This document shows, piece after piece, positions 53,738-63,774 of a stretch of DNA of 64,000 bases (within the stretch, counting starts at the first letter, position 1; the number at the start of each line of letters is the position of its first letter). Location: contig NZ_CP092418.1 of the NCBI RefSeq assembly GCF_023716485.1, positions 1,533,001 to 1,597,000 on the forward strand, written 5' to 3'. Below the pieces are notes generated by a model. The model saw only the letters and a program-made list of their open reading frames with translations. It made no database searches and had not been told where the DNA came from. The position numbers were made by a program, and so were the translations under genes. The DNA is from Microbulbifer variabilis (GTDB taxonomy: Bacteria; Pseudomonadota; Gammaproteobacteria; Pseudomonadales; Cellvibrionaceae).

Positions 53738-54346
53738 ATGAAGAAGATTATTGCAGCGGCACTGATTCAACTGGGTATGTCTACTTCCGCTTTTGCCGCA
53801 GTGGATGCGCAGTTAGAAGGGCTATATAACAAGGCGGCGCAGCAGGGTGGGGATGCCATTGAAGTTTCTTACGAGGCTTTCAAAATTGCCCAGCAGCAAG
53901 ACCCCACAGACCCTGCAGCCCTATTCTACCTGGGTGCCAGTGAGACTCTGATGGCCAAGGAGAGTTGGTTGCCGTGGAAGAAGGTGAGCTATGCAGAAAA
54001 TGGGATCGCCCGTATGGACAAAGCCCTATTGATGTTGGAGGAGCTTGAAAATCCTGGCCGCTCGGCTAGGGGGGTGCCCCGGGATTTACTTTTTAAGGGG
54101 ATTGCAGCCACCACTTTTACCAAGGTACCCGCTTTCTTCAATGCTTTTGATCGAGGATTTGAGCTCTATGGGGAGCTGATGAATGATCCGCGTCTGTCGC
54201 ACATGCCGGTACAGGCAGTGAGTTGGATCTACTGTGGTGCCCTGGAGGCTGCGGATTTGGGTGAAAAGTCAGATCAGAAAAGTGAGTGGCAGGCAAAGGT
54301 CAATACAAGAGGGGCTCAGGCACTTTGTAAGCTGGATACTGAGTAG
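53738..54346 (+). CDS. periplasmic TPR-like protein (202 aa), hypothetical
   Basis: A signal peptide (KKIIAAALIQLGMSTSAFA) and a helical mature part with a TPR-like repeat region (EVSYEAFKIAQQQDPTDPAALFYLGASETLMAKESW). No specific family. It is the first gene of a four-gene cluster with an ATPase, an FtsX-type permease and a LolA-like protein, with small gaps (23 bases to the ATPase). It may help recognise or hold the substrate. Confidence 0.65.
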   Translation: MKKIIAAALIQLGMSTSAFAAVDAQLEGLYNKAAQQGGDAIEVSYEAFKIAQQQDPTDPAALFYLGASETLMAKESWLPWKKVSYAENGIARMDKALLMLEELENPGRSARGVPRDLLFKGIAATTFTKVPAFFNAFDRGFELYGELMNDPRLSHMPVQAVSWIYCGALEAADLGEKSDQKSEWQAKVNTRGAQALCKLDTE

Positions 54347-54369
54347 TAATTGGGATTGGAGAAAGACCG

Positions 54370-55053
54370 ATGTTGCAGCTGACACATATAGAAAAGACCT
54401 ATACGACAGGTGAAATAAAGCACCAGGCTTTGCGAGATGTCAACCTGGCTATTCGCCCCGGTACTATGGTGGCCCTCTGTGGGCCTTCAGGCTCCGGTAA
54501 AAGTACCATGCTAAATATCTGTGGCTTATTGGACCAAGATTATTCCGGTGTGGTGCATTTTGCCGGTGAATTAATGACCAGGGACTACCAGCAGGCAATG
54601 AAGATACGTCGCACTCAGATGGGGTTTATCTTTCAGAAATTTAATTTGGTTCCGGTGATGAGTGCCTTTGAAAATGTTGCCTACCCATTACAGCTCAATG
54701 GAGTGAATTCTGCTGAGGTAAAACAGCGGGTAATGCAGATGTTGGATTATGTGGGTTTGGCCAAGTTTGCCCGATATCGCCCCGACCGCCTCTCCGGCGG
54801 CCAACAACAACGGGTGGCGATAGCTCGAGCACTGGTGCACAAGCCCAAATTGGTGATAGCTGATGAGCCCACCGCTAGCTTGGATAGTGTAACGGCTCAG
54901 CAGATTATTGAATTAATGAAACACCTTGGCAGGGAACAGAAAACGGCCTTTATTGTGGCCAGCCACGATGATCGTATGACTCAGCACTGTGACAGAGTGA
55001 TCAATTTACAAGACGGTGTGATTTTGCAGGAGGAAGCCCCATGCGTCGCTTAA
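54370..55053 (+). CDS. ABC transporter ATP-binding protein (LolD/MacB type)
   Basis: A 227-residue ATPase with Walker A GPSGSGKST (about 38-46), Q-loop in FQKFNLVPVMSAFENV, signature LSGGQQQRVAIARAL, Walker B KLVIADEPTASLD and the switch His in VASHDDRM. It belongs to the LolD/MacB/FtsE group, which pairs with FtsX-like permeases. The stop overlaps the permease ATG by 13 bases. Confidence 0.93.
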   Translation: MLQLTHIEKTYTTGEIKHQALRDVNLAIRPGTMVALCGPSGSGKSTMLNICGLLDQDYSGVVHFAGELMTRDYQQAMKIRRTQMGFIFQKFNLVPVMSAFENVAYPLQLNGVNSAEVKQRVMQMLDYVGLAKFARYRPDRLSGGQQQRVAIARALVHKPKLVIADEPTASLDSVTAQQIIELMKHLGREQKTAFIVASHDDRMTQHCDRVINLQDGVILQEEAPCVA

Positions 55054-56255
55054 AACTGGCAGTTTTGAATTTATTACGCAACCGCCGCCGCAGCCTTTTG
55101 ACCGTCGCAATTGTCGCTATTGTAGTGATGGCTCTGATGACTTCCGGGGGCTTTGGTCTATACACTTATAAATCCCTGAAAGAAGGCGCGGCGCGCAGTC
55201 AGGGGCATCTGGTGTTTACCCAGCCGGGATATTTCAATAGCGATGAAGAGTATCCATTACAAAATGGCTTGGAAAATGCCGACGAATTGAGAAAGCGCTT
55301 ATTGACCGATAGCCAGGTTAAGGCGGTACAACCACGTATCTATTTGAATGGCTTGATCTCCAATGGAGATAAGTCGACCATATTTTTGGGGCAGGGGATT
55401 TTGCCGAGCGAGTTTCGGGTAAAAGGGCCTTTCTTAAATATGACCGAAGGTGGCATTCTGAGTAAGAATGAAGATCCTACCGATCCGCAGATTATGCTGG
55501 CCAAGGATCTGGCCAGAAATCTGAATGTAAAAACAGGGGACTATATCACCCTGATGTCGACTACTGTAGATGGGGCTCTTAACGCACTGGATTTTAAAGT
55601 GCAGGGAATTTTTGGAACTGGTGTTCCTGATATGGATAAGCGTCAGGTGTATCTCTCGATAAATTCTGCCCAGTTTATTCTCGATAGTGAAAAGGTCAGC
55701 ACCATGCACCTGTACGGTTATGAGCTGGAAGACACCGAAGTATTAAAGGCGCGTCTGGCTGAGCAGGCTCCCGAGTTGGAAATTACCACCTGGGAGGATC
55801 GCGCCTTCTTTTACCAGGGGGTGAAAAGTCTTTACGACCGAATTTTTGGTCTGATGGGCGTGATCATGGCGATGGTGATTTTTGTTTCTCTCTTCAACAC
55901 CTTGGCGATGTCGGTTACAGAAAGAACCCGTGAGATCGGCACTCTTTCCGCATTGGGTACGTCCCGCGCCGAATTATTGCTGGGCTTTGTGTTGGAGGCA
56001 TTGGTCTTGTCCCTGGTAGGAGCGATCGTGGGCATCTTGCTGGCAGCTGCAGTGAGTATGGGTTTGATGGTGTTTGAAGTCACCATGCCGCCCCCTCCCG
56101 GTAAAACCGAGAGCTATCCCCTGGTGGTGTATTTCTCAATGAATCTTGCTTGGATGATCTCGTTAACAGTAGCGGCAATCTGTGTTCTGTCTTCCTTTAT
56201 GGCAGCGCGCAAAGGTGTAAACAAACCGATAACAGAGGCATTGGTACATGTATAA
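55041..56255 (+). CDS. ABC transporter permease, FtsX/MacB-like
   Basis: A 404-residue permease: one N-terminal helix (about 18-42), a large periplasmic domain (about 45-270), and three C-terminal helices (about 273-300, 318-345, 365-388). ETIGT-like segment RTREIGTLSALGTSRAEL matches the FtsX/MacB core. It is a LolC/MacB-type transmembrane subunit. Its end overlaps the start of the LolA-like gene by 8 bases, so all four genes are one operon. Confidence 0.9.
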   Translation: MRRLKLAVLNLLRNRRRSLLTVAIVAIVVMALMTSGGFGLYTYKSLKEGAARSQGHLVFTQPGYFNSDEEYPLQNGLENADELRKRLLTDSQVKAVQPRIYLNGLISNGDKSTIFLGQGILPSEFRVKGPFLNMTEGGILSKNEDPTDPQIMLAKDLARNLNVKTGDYITLMSTTVDGALNALDFKVQGIFGTGVPDMDKRQVYLSINSAQFILDSEKVSTMHLYGYELEDTEVLKARLAEQAPELEITTWEDRAFFYQGVKSLYDRIFGLMGVIMAMVIFVSLFNTLAMSVTERTREIGTLSALGTSRAELLLGFVLEALVLSLVGAIVGILLAAAVSMGLMVFEVTMPPPPGKTESYPLVVYFSMNLAWMISLTVAAICVLSSFMAARKGVNKPITEALVHV

Positions 56256-57060
56256 GTTAGCGAAACTAAAAACTGCTTGGAAAGTTTTGGGCAGCGCTCT
56301 GGTAATAGCAATGGCTCCAATGGCATTGGCCAATTCACTCAATACCAATAGTGGGGCCAGCAACGAGATTATCTACACCACGCAGCAAGTGGAGGGCATG
56401 CTTGCCAAAGCCGATTTTTACCGTCTGCAAGAAAATTCCGCGCGAGTAGTCACTGAGGTGCAGGTCTACAAAAATGGCGAGCTGGACAGTATGGATAATT
56501 ACCATGTGTACACCCGCCCACAGCGCAAATCTCTAGTGGTATTCAAAGGCAAGGGAGAGGAGGGCACCAAAATGTTAATGCTGCAGGATAACTATTGGAT
56601 GCTGATGCCGCGCAGCCGCCGCCCTATACGGATTACACCCATGCAAAAATTGTTGGGGGGGGCATCGGTGGGGGATGTGGCCACACTTACCTGGAGTGAG
56701 GATTATCAGGGCGTTTATGCCGGGCAGGAGACATTACAGGATCAGCTGGTAAACCGTTTGAGCCTTACCGCTAAAACCAAAGGGGCCAGTTATCAGCGTA
56801 TTAACTTGTGGGTGGATAGCAAAAGTAATTTTCCGGTAAAAGCCGAGCTTTACCTGAAATCCGGCAAGTTGGCTAAGGTTGCGCACTTTACCTCTGGGCA
56901 AAGAGAGGGGCGGCAGTTAGTGGTGGAAATGCGGCTGCAGGATACGATCAATACTGGCACAGAGACGCGGGTTATTTATGAGAGTGTCCAGGCCCATGAT
57001 TTGCCGGAAAAGTATTACAACCCGGCTTACCTAAGTCGCCAGTCAACCGCTGAGCTTTAA
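56248..57060 (+). CDS. LolA-like outer-membrane lipoprotein-sorting domain protein
   Basis: A 270-residue exported protein: signal peptide (ALVIAMAPMALA, cleavage before NSLNT), then a LolA_like domain with TEVQVYKNGELDSMDNYHVYTRPQRKSLVVFKGKGEEGTKMLMLQDNYWMLMPRSRRPIRITPMQKLLG and INLWVDSKSNFPVKAELYLKSGKLAKV. This is the PF17131-type outer membrane lipoprotein-sorting group. With the FtsX permease and LolD-type ATPase it forms an accessory Lol-like export system that may deliver a lipid or lipoprotein to the outer membrane. Confidence 0.8.
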   Translation: MYKLAKLKTAWKVLGSALVIAMAPMALANSLNTNSGASNEIIYTTQQVEGMLAKADFYRLQENSARVVTEVQVYKNGELDSMDNYHVYTRPQRKSLVVFKGKGEEGTKMLMLQDNYWMLMPRSRRPIRITPMQKLLGGASVGDVATLTWSEDYQGVYAGQETLQDQLVNRLSLTAKTKGASYQRINLWVDSKSNFPVKAELYLKSGKLAKVAHFTSGQREGRQLVVEMRLQDTINTGTETRVIYESVQAHDLPEKYYNPAYLSRQSTAEL

Positions 57061-57066
57061 CGAACT

Positions 57067-57092
57067 TTGCAGCCGCTATTAAGCGGCTGCAA
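57067..57092. terminator. bidirectional hairpin between LolA-like gene and dusC
   Basis: An 11-bp perfect stem TTGCAGCCGCT (57067-57077) / AGCGGCTGCAA (57082-57092) with an ATTA loop, positioned between convergent genes. It overlaps the last codons of dusC, including its stop. Confidence 0.6.
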
Positions 57093-58098
57093 TAGCTTTC
57101 TGGTTAATTATTTCCTGGGGTGACTCCAATTCCTGGGAAAAAATGGCTTCAATAGCCTCAGCCTCGCGCAGGCGTTTAAGTTTCTCAAAAAATACTTGGG
57201 CCTCTGGAAACGCGAGCTTGAGATAGGCGAGCCACTGCTTGATCCGGTTACCCAGATACTTGGCCGGGTAGACTTCCCGGGTAATTTGATAGTAACCCCA
57301 GAGTAACTCGACAATCTGTGGCCATGCCATCGGCTGATATTCTACTCCGGCGCAGAAGGCCTTGATCTGCAGCCCCAAATCAGGCCTTGCCAACAGGCTG
57401 CGGCCAAACATAAAGGCTTGGCAACCGGTTTGCTCGTGGCAGCGCTGAAATTCCGCCAGTGTCCAGATATCGCCATTGGCGACTATTGGAATCTGCAGTT
57501 TTTCCCGAATCTCACCGATATATTCCCAGTAGGCCGGGGGCTTGTAGCCATCGACTTTAGAGCGTGCGTGAACCGCCAACTCATTGGCTCCACCGGCGGC
57601 TGCGGCCAGGGCGTTATCCATATAAGTAGAGCGATCGTTGAACCCCAGGCGGATTTTCGCGGTGACAGGGATGCGATCCGGTACGGCCCGGCGCACAGCG
57701 CCGACAATCGCCTCTACCCGATGTGGGCTTTGCAGTAGGCAGGCACCCCCATCGCTGTTATTGACCGACTTGGCTGGGCAACCAAAATTCAGATCGATCG
57801 CCTTTGCCCCCACGGCAACCGCTTTGGCGGCATTGATGCCCATGGCCTCGGGATTGCCGCCCAGAAGTTGCAAGCGTACCGGGACATCATTGGCGGTTTT
57901 GGCGCCCTCCAAGAGCTCCGGGCACAGACGTGTAAAAACCCTGCGGGGTAGGCGGGTATCGGTAACGCGCACAAATTCGGTTACACAGATATCGACTCCG
58001 CCAATCATTGAAAGCAGTTTGCGCACATGGTGGTCGATAACACCTTCCATGGGGGCCTGGTAAATCTTCGGCTGCAGGGAAATTGTCTTATCGGTCAT
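57079..58098 (-). CDS. dusC: tRNA-dihydrouridine(16) synthase
   Basis: A 339-residue flavoprotein that reduces U16 of tRNA to dihydrouridine. Markers are the N-terminal APMEGVIDHHVRKLL, the FMN-binding IPIVANGDIW and MFGRSLLARPDL, and the catalytic NFGCPAKSVNNSDGGACLL with the active-site Cys. APMEGV rather than APMAGV is typical of DusC. Start at 58098 (MTDKTISLQPKIYQAPMEG) rather than 58173 because the family begins near KIYQAPMEG. Acts in the cytosol; no operon partner. Confidence 0.93.
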   Translation of the reverse strand: MTDKTISLQPKIYQAPMEGVIDHHVRKLLSMIGGVDICVTEFVRVTDTRLPRRVFTRLCPELLEGAKTANDVPVRLQLLGGNPEAMGINAAKAVAVGAKAIDLNFGCPAKSVNNSDGGACLLQSPHRVEAIVGAVRRAVPDRIPVTAKIRLGFNDRSTYMDNALAAAAGGANELAVHARSKVDGYKPPAYWEYIGEIREKLQIPIVANGDIWTLAEFQRCHEQTGCQAFMFGRSLLARPDLGLQIKAFCAGVEYQPMAWPQIVELLWGYYQITREVYPAKYLGNRIKQWLAYLKLAFPEAQVFFEKLKRLREAEAIEAIFSQELESPQEIINQKAIAAA

Positions 58099-58689
58099 AA
58101 AGCTGGAAATAGGAAAAATTGGTGTGATGGTTGGCGCATATTCTATCAGCAAGTGATCGCTATTCCGTAACAATGATCATTCGGCTGGTAGTTTTAATAG
58201 GAGATTTGAACTCAAATTCGAGCGTGTTTGCACCAATAAAGGACGCAATGAACCATGCGCCACCGTTGCCACTGAAACCATTAAGTGTTTGATTTTAAAA
58301 GCAACTTGTATTGATAATAGAAAATTGACTGCACTTCCATGCTGCAGAAGAACCCTCTGGCAGTAGATAGTATGGTTGCTTGTCGGGGTGGAACCGCCAA
58401 CGAGGTTGTATTTGCCCTGCTTGAAGACTAGATTGCCGGGCGTAAATGGGTTGCCAGCCAGGCAGGTTACCAATTAGATCACTGCGCTCAGTCGCAGAAT
58501 TTTGGGGATTGCAGTTGGAGTGGCTTGGTGTTGGTCAAGCTGGGAATTGTGCGGAAGTTTAGCGGTGCTGTTTGGCAGTTTTTATAGGCGCCCAAGCATA
58601 GTGGCTGCTTAACATTAAACGGCCACAGGCCGAAGAATAATCGCCCGGATATTAACCTTTTATTATCCGAAGGCTTAGGGGGATACAGA
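58099..58689. other. intergenic region upstream of oad operon, no gene seen
   Basis: A stretch of 591 bases. ORFs within (for example 58177-58473 minus) have no recognisable features. Near the oad start there is a short CGGCC/GGCCG hairpin (58620-58632) and a CGGATA / TATCCG hairpin (58646-58651 / 58664-58669) just before the oadG ribosome site. The oad promoter should lie here. Confidence 0.4.
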
Positions 58690-58923
58690 GTGCAAGATAC
58701 GCTACTTCAACAGGGGTTGGATATTACCCTGTTCGGTATGGGAATTGTTTTTACCTTCCTGCTGTTACTGGTGATAGGCACCGGTATCATGTCCCGAATT
58801 ATTACTCGCCACTTTCCCGAAGCGGAGCCCGTCGCCACTCCGCCCGCTAGCGGTAACGATGACAATGCCCGCTTGCACGCCATTATCAAGGCGGCCATCG
58901 AACAACATCGAAAAAAACGTTAA
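58690..58923 (+). CDS. oadG: oxaloacetate decarboxylase gamma subunit
   Basis: A 77-residue protein with one N-terminal membrane helix (ITLFGMGIVFTFLLLLVIGTGIMS) and a Pro/charged C-terminus (HFPEAEPVATPPASGNDD...IEQHRKKR). It has the typical size and layout of OadG, which holds the complex together and helps bind Zn. GTG start with AGGGGG upstream. Order oadG-oadA-oadB matches the usual operon. Confidence 0.88.
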   Translation: MQDTLLQQGLDITLFGMGIVFTFLLLLVIGTGIMSRIITRHFPEAEPVATPPASGNDDNARLHAIIKAAIEQHRKKR

Positions 58924-58979
58924 TCGCCAAATTTCGCTTCATTAGAACATCCAATAATTTCTGCCGAGAGAGATAACCC

Positions 58980-60767
58980 ATGACTGAGGTTAAAAAGCCA
59001 TTGGGGATTACCGATGTAGTCCTGCGTGACGCCCACCAGTCACTATTCGCCACCCGCCTGCGACTGGACGATATGCTGCCGATTGCAGAAAAGCTCGATC
59101 AAGTCGGCTTTTGGTCGCTGGAATCTTGGGGGGGCGCCACCTTCGATGCTTGTATTCGCTATCTCGGCGAAGACCCCTGGGAGCGGATTCGCGAATTAAA
59201 AAAAGCCATGCCCAACACCCCGCAGCAAATGTTGTTCCGAGGGCAAAATATTCTGGGATATCGCCACTACGCCGATGATGTCGTAGAAAAATTTGTTGAG
59301 CGTGCCGCGGTCAACGGGGTGGATGTCTTCCGCGTATTCGATGCCATGAACGATATGCGCAACCTGAAGACGGCCCTGGCCGCGGTAAAAAAACAAGATA
59401 AGCACGCTCAGGGCACTATCTCCTATACCGTGAGCCCGGTACATACCATGGACTTGTGGGTAGAGCTGGGGCGTCAGATTGAGGATATTGGGGCGGACTC
59501 CATTGCCATTAAGGATATGGCCGGCCTATTGCGCCCCTACGAAGGCTACGAGTTGGTAAAGCGCCTTAAAACAGCGGTGGATATTCCCATCCATCTGCAT
59601 TGCCATGCGACCACGGGTCTTTCTATTGCCACCGCACTCAAATGTATCGAGGCGGGCGTCGACAATGTGGATGCCGCCATCAGCTCCATGTCCATGACCT
59701 ATGGCCACAGCCCCACGGAAACACTGGTTGCCATGCTTGAAGGTACCGAGCGGGATACTGGCCTGGATATTAATCTGCTCGAAGAAATTGCCGCGTATTT
59801 CCGCGAGGTGCGTAAAAAGTACGCGAAATTTGAAGGTTCCCTTAAAGGCGTGGACTCGCGCATTTTGGTGGCCCAAGTGCCCGGTGGCATGTTGACCAAT
59901 ATGGAAAACCAGCTGCGCGAGCAGGGTGCCAGTGAGCGCCTGGATGAGGTACTCGAAGAGATTCCCCGCGTACGCCAGGATCTTGGTTATATCCCCCTGG
60001 TAACGCCCACCTCACAAATTGTAGGCACCCAGGCAGTATTAAATGTGCTGACCGGTGAGCGCTATAAATCTGTCTCTAAAGAAACGGCAGCTGTTTTGAA
60101 AGGGGAATACGGCGCGACCCCTGCCGAAGTGAATCAGGAGCTGCAGGTGAAGGTATTGGAAGGCGCAGCGCCAGTGACCTGCCGCCCTGCGGATTTGATC
60201 GCTCCAGAGTTGGACAGGCTCACCTTGGAGTTACAGGAAAAAGCCGGGGCAGAGGACATTGCCCTGACCAATGGCGAAGGTGAAATTGACGATGTGCTCA
60301 CCTATTCACTCTTCCCACAAATCGGCCTCAAGTTCCTGAAAAATCGCGGCAACGCCGATGCCTTTGAGCCGGTGCCTACTGGCAATGAAAACTCCACAGT
60401 GAAAAATGACAACGGGGAAGAGGTGTATACGGTCACTGTGGAAGGCCAGAGCTACACCGTGACAGTGGCCGATGGTGGCGATCTGACCAATATTGCCCCG
60501 GTAGGTGCGGCCGCCCCTGCAGCCAGTTCAGCCAGTTCGGTTCCAGCCACTGGAGGTGAGCCGGTCAATGCGCCCCTAGCGGGCAATATCTTTAAGGTGA
60601 TGGTGATGCCTGGTGACAAGGTCAGCGAGGGCCAGGCCATTATTGTGCTCGAAGCCATGAAGATGGAAACCGTAGTGAGTGCGCCGCGCAGTGGCAATGT
60701 TGCCAGCGTAGCGGTAAAAGAGGGCGATTCCGTGGCGGTGGGTGATGCCCTGCTGTCTATCGCATAG
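58980..60767 (+). CDS. oadA: oxaloacetate decarboxylase alpha subunit
   Basis: A 595-residue carboxyltransferase plus biotin carrier. The N-terminal TIM-barrel carboxyltransferase domain has [59 protein letters not shown]. The C-terminal biotinyl domain carries the biotin-attachment EAMKMET with K561, after an Ala/Ser/Pro hinge (about 505-530). It catalyses the biotin-dependent decarboxylation of oxaloacetate in the Na+-pumping complex. It is 56 bases after oadG. Confidence 0.96.
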   Translation: MTEVKKPLGITDVVLRDAHQSLFATRLRLDDMLPIAEKLDQVGFWSLESWGGATFDACIRYLGEDPWERIRELKKAMPNTPQQMLFRGQNILGYRHYADDVVEKFVERAAVNGVDVFRVFDAMNDMRNLKTALAAVKKQDKHAQGTISYTVSPVHTMDLWVELGRQIEDIGADSIAIKDMAGLLRPYEGYELVKRLKTAVDIPIHLHCHATTGLSIATALKCIEAGVDNVDAAISSMSMTYGHSPTETLVAMLEGTERDTGLDINLLEEIAAYFREVRKKYAKFEGSLKGVDSRILVAQVPGGMLTNMENQLREQGASERLDEVLEEIPRVRQDLGYIPLVTPTSQIVGTQAVLNVLTGERYKSVSKETAAVLKGEYGATPAEVNQELQVKVLEGAAPVTCRPADLIAPELDRLTLELQEKAGAEDIALTNGEGEIDDVLTYSLFPQIGLKFLKNRGNADAFEPVPTGNENSTVKNDNGEEVYTVTVEGQSYTVTVADGGDLTNIAPVGAAAPAASSASSVPATGGEPVNAPLAGNIFKVMVMPGDKVSEGQAIIVLEAMKMETVVSAPRSGNVASVAVKEGDSVAVGDALLSIA

Positions 60768-60786
60768 ATTGGGGTAGGAGTCGCAA

Positions 60787-62103
60787 GTGGATAATTTACT
60801 CACGCTTTGGCAGTCCTCCGGCATCGCACAAATGATGCCGGGGCAGCTGGTCATGATCTTTGTTGGATTGGGGCTGCTGTTTCTGGCTATTCGCAAAAAC
60901 TTTGAGCCACTGTTGCTGGTGCCAATTGGCTTCGGCGGTATCCTGGCCAATATTCCCGGAGCAGATCTGGCACTCTCTGCAGCAGAGACCGCATTGGCCC
61001 AGGGAAATGCAGCAGTTCTTGCCCAAATGGCCCAGATCTTGGGGTTGGAGACTGTTGCCAGTCTCGAGGATTTAAAAGCTGCCCTGGGTGCTGCCCCGGC
61101 TGCGGTGCAGCTACAGGCCGCAGAGTTTGCCAGCGATGCCGGTTTCAGCAACGGCATGCTGTATAACTTTTATTCTGTGGCTATTGCTTCGGGTGTCGCG
61201 CCGTTGGTGATTTTTATGGGGGTGGGGGCCATGACCGATTTTGGCCCGCTGCTCGCTAATCCGCGTACCCTGTTCCTTGGTGCGGCGGCACAGTTCGGTA
61301 TCTTTGCCACTGTACTGGGTGCTGTCGGACTCTCAGTTGCGGGGATTATGGACTTCTCCATCGCCGATGCCGCGGCTATCGGTATTATTGGCGGTGCAGA
61401 TGGCCCCACAGCAATCTACGTTTCCAGCATTTTGGCCCCTGATTTGCTCGGTGCGATTGCGGTAGCAGCCTATTCCTATATGGCATTGGTGCCCATGATT
61501 CAGCCACCGATTATGCGCGCACTCACTACAGAGCAGGAGCGCAAAATTGAGATGGTGCAGCTGCGTCATGTAAGCAAGCGCGAGAAAATTACCTTTCCGC
61601 TGTTGCTGTTGATTCTGGTTGCCCTGTTTCTCCCTGCTGCAGCTCCGCTGTTGGGTATGTTCTGCTTCGGTAATCTGATGCGTGAGTGTGGTGTGGTGTC
61701 TCGCCTTTCCGAAACCGCTCAGAATGCGTTGATCAATATCACCACGATTTTCCTAGGTCTCTCGGTCGGCTCGAAACTGGCCGCAGATAAATTCCTTGAC
61801 CCAAAAACTCTGGGAATCCTCGCCCTGGGTATCGTGGCATTTGCCATTGGTACTGCCGCAGGGGTATTGATGGCCAAGCTGCTCAATGTATTCAGTAAGC
61901 ACAAGGTAAACCCACTGATCGGTTCTGCCGGTGTATCTGCCGTGCCCATGGCTGCACGGGTATCCAATAAAGTGGGGCTCGAATCCAATCCGCACAACTT
62001 CCTGCTGATGCACGCTATGGGTCCGAATGTGGCTGGGGTTATTGGCTCTGCGGTTGCTGCGGGAGTCATGATCAGCATGGTACGCAGTTTAACCGGCAGC
62101 TGA
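60787..62103 (+). CDS. oadB: oxaloacetate decarboxylase beta subunit (Na+-translocating)
   Basis: A 438-residue inner-membrane protein with about nine hydrophobic segments. Distinctive are [14 protein letters not shown] (Na+ site) and [61 protein letters not shown]. It decarboxylates carboxybiotin on OadA and couples this to Na+ export. GTG start, 19 bases after oadA. Together with Na+/H+ and Na+ symporters nearby, this fits sodium-based energetics. A good terminator follows. Confidence 0.95.
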   Translation: MDNLLTLWQSSGIAQMMPGQLVMIFVGLGLLFLAIRKNFEPLLLVPIGFGGILANIPGADLALSAAETALAQGNAAVLAQMAQILGLETVASLEDLKAALGAAPAAVQLQAAEFASDAGFSNGMLYNFYSVAIASGVAPLVIFMGVGAMTDFGPLLANPRTLFLGAAAQFGIFATVLGAVGLSVAGIMDFSIADAAAIGIIGGADGPTAIYVSSILAPDLLGAIAVAAYSYMALVPMIQPPIMRALTTEQERKIEMVQLRHVSKREKITFPLLLLILVALFLPAAAPLLGMFCFGNLMRECGVVSRLSETAQNALINITTIFLGLSVGSKLAADKFLDPKTLGILALGIVAFAIGTAAGVLMAKLLNVFSKHKVNPLIGSAGVSAVPMAARVSNKVGLESNPHNFLLMHAMGPNVAGVIGSAVAAGVMISMVRSLTGS

Positions 62104-62428
62104 CTTGGCCCACAAAGCCATTCCTGATAAGGCGAACTTCGGTTCGCCTTTTTCTTTGATAAAATTTAAAGTGGAATATGGCTGTATTTGCAAGGTATTT
62201 GTCAGGAATATCTATTTACCTGTTTAATTTTCGATGGACAGGCAAACAAAATACGGCTCTCTAGCTCCCTGAATGCTTTTAAATGGCTTCTTACTACATA
62301 TTCTCTCAAGAGCTGCGTGGGTAGTATTAATGGGTGCTCGACACGATTCATTTTGAGTTAAGGTTTTTTGCGCTATATTCCTTCCCGAATTTTGGCTTGT
62401 AATAAGAAATTTTACTGGAAGTAAGACC
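62104..62428. other. intergenic region after oadB
   Basis: A stretch of 325 bases. It holds the oadB terminator and the promoter region of the coiled-coil gene. The minus-strand ORF at 62224-62493 overlaps the real gene and has no features. Confidence 0.4.
62129..62156 (+). terminator. intrinsic terminator of the oad operon
   Basis: Seven-bp stem GGCGAAC (62131-62137) / GTTCGCC (62142-62148) with a TTCG tetraloop, followed by a T-rich tract (TTTTTCTTT). A classic rho-independent terminator. Confidence 0.9.
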
Positions 62429-62890
62429 ATGCGTAGTTTGCCGCTTTTAATTTCCCTTGCTCTGTTCTCCTCTCCTGTACTGGCCCACGACAATCATCGC
62501 ACCGCTGAAGATTTGCACGAGATTAAAAGAGAGATGGTAAAACTTCGCAAAGAAGTACATGCCCTGAAGGATGAAAATCAAGAGGCGGATGAAATGCGCA
62601 AACTCAAGAAAGAGGTTGTCAGGTTGCGCAAGGATATTCGCTCCATGCAGGACCTGATTGTGGACCTACAGGCCCTGGTAGAAGGTCAATCTAACAATGC
62701 CCAACCAGAAGTCGTTCTCCATCCAGTAAAGGAGCGCCCCAGATGGGCCTGCTATATGAAAGATATGCGGGCTGGCGGTATGCACTCCAAAGGCTTTTCT
62801 GAGGTAGAGGCCAAAGGCAAACTGCTGGAAACCTGTTCTACTCGGGGCGGTGTTTGTTTTGAAAATAGAATTACCTGTTCAGCTGAGTAA
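62429..62890 (+). CDS. secreted coiled-coil protein (153 aa), hypothetical
   Basis: Signal peptide (MRSLPLLISLALFSSPVLA), then a heptad-rich helical coiled coil (about 25-90: IKREMVKLRKEVHALKDENQEADEMRKLKKEVVRLRKDIRSMQDLIVDLQALVEGQ), and a cysteine-containing C-terminal domain (WACYMKDMRAGGMHSKGFSEVEAKGKLLETCSTRGGVCFENRITCSAE, four cysteines). It is probably periplasmic or surface-attached. Family not recognised. Confidence 0.7.
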   Translation: MRSLPLLISLALFSSPVLAHDNHRTAEDLHEIKREMVKLRKEVHALKDENQEADEMRKLKKEVVRLRKDIRSMQDLIVDLQALVEGQSNNAQPEVVLHPVKERPRWACYMKDMRAGGMHSKGFSEVEAKGKLLETCSTRGGVCFENRITCSAE

Positions 62891-63252
62891 TACTGGGTTC
62901 ACTACAGTTTAAGACACTCGGGGAGAGATCTGGAGCATACCTAAGGAAGCTTTGCTGGCCAATGAGATATATATCGTTTTAAGGCCAAATTTCAGTGAAG
63001 GGTAGTGGCTATATATTTCTCTGTTTTAGGATTCAAGGCTTTGTCGACGGATAATAATGTTTACGTTAACTTATAAAGCAAGGCTGTAGTGCTTGGTTGA
63101 CTCAGTAGCGTGAGCTTTGATTTTATTGAATTTTTGGTTTTCGTTTTTGGCTTAAAATTTTGATTGTTTTGCTTTAGGTAAGTTGGATATGTGATTTTTA
63201 GATACACCAGATTCTAGGTCTGGTGTATCTAATACGTTAACTTTCAAATGTC
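62891..63252. other. intergenic region with a stable hairpin
   Basis: A stretch of 362 AT-rich bases between convergent genes. A 12-bp perfect inverted repeat, AGATACACCAGA (63200-63211) / TCTGGTGTATCT (63219-63230), with a seven-base loop lies near the end of the minus-strand gene. It may act as a terminator hairpin, though no U-run follows on either side. Confidence 0.5.
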
Positions 63253-63774
63253 TTATTCACCCTGAACTGTAATCATTAACGTACCTGTAAAAGGCGCGTC
63301 AGGTTCTCTACCATTCCATACTGTGGCTGCGATATCAATATCAAATCGTGCATTGTCATTAAGGCAATTACTTGCCTGTATTATCTGTCCTCCCAGAGCA
63401 ACACCAGCCATTACAGGCTGTGCTGGTCCTCCAGTACTATTGGCGTAGCCTACATTGTAAGGAATGGCTGGCGTGCCATTATTACTCTGTAAGAGAAAGG
63501 TTGGGTCTGAGCCAACATTAGCAAATGTGATGCTAAAACTACCAAAGCCACTTGCTGCAACACAGAAGATGTCTGATCCCATTGCATCGCTTCCGGGAGT
63601 CGGATCTGCAATAGTTACTGCATCTACATTATCTATGATAATAAAATTAGAAAATGTCAAGGTGATAATACTTGTATCGCTATCCATTGCTTGAGATAGC
63701 GCAATATTGGTTGAGCCTAATGTCAGGCCAGCCACAATAATGGATGTGAATAGCTTTTGCTTGAGAATTTTCAT
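63253..63774 (-). CDS. secreted fimbria- or DUF4402-like protein (173 aa)
   Basis: Signal peptide (MKILKQKLFTSIIVAGLTLGSTNIALSQ), then a beta-rich domain with two cysteines about 58 residues apart (DIFCVAASGFGSFSITF ... SNCLNDNARFDIDIA) and a C-terminal GTLMITVQGE strand. This layout is like DUF4402 or spore coat U/CsuE-type surface proteins, whose last strand reads TxLxITxxGE. Upstream site AAGGAGG. Probably secreted or outer-surface; family is a guess. Confidence 0.55.
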   Translation of the reverse strand: MKILKQKLFTSIIVAGLTLGSTNIALSQAMDSDTSIITLTFSNFIIIDNVDAVTIADPTPGSDAMGSDIFCVAASGFGSFSITFANVGSDPTFLLQSNNGTPAIPYNVGYANSTGGPAQPVMAGVALGGQIIQASNCLNDNARFDIDIAATVWNGREPDAPFTGTLMITVQGE

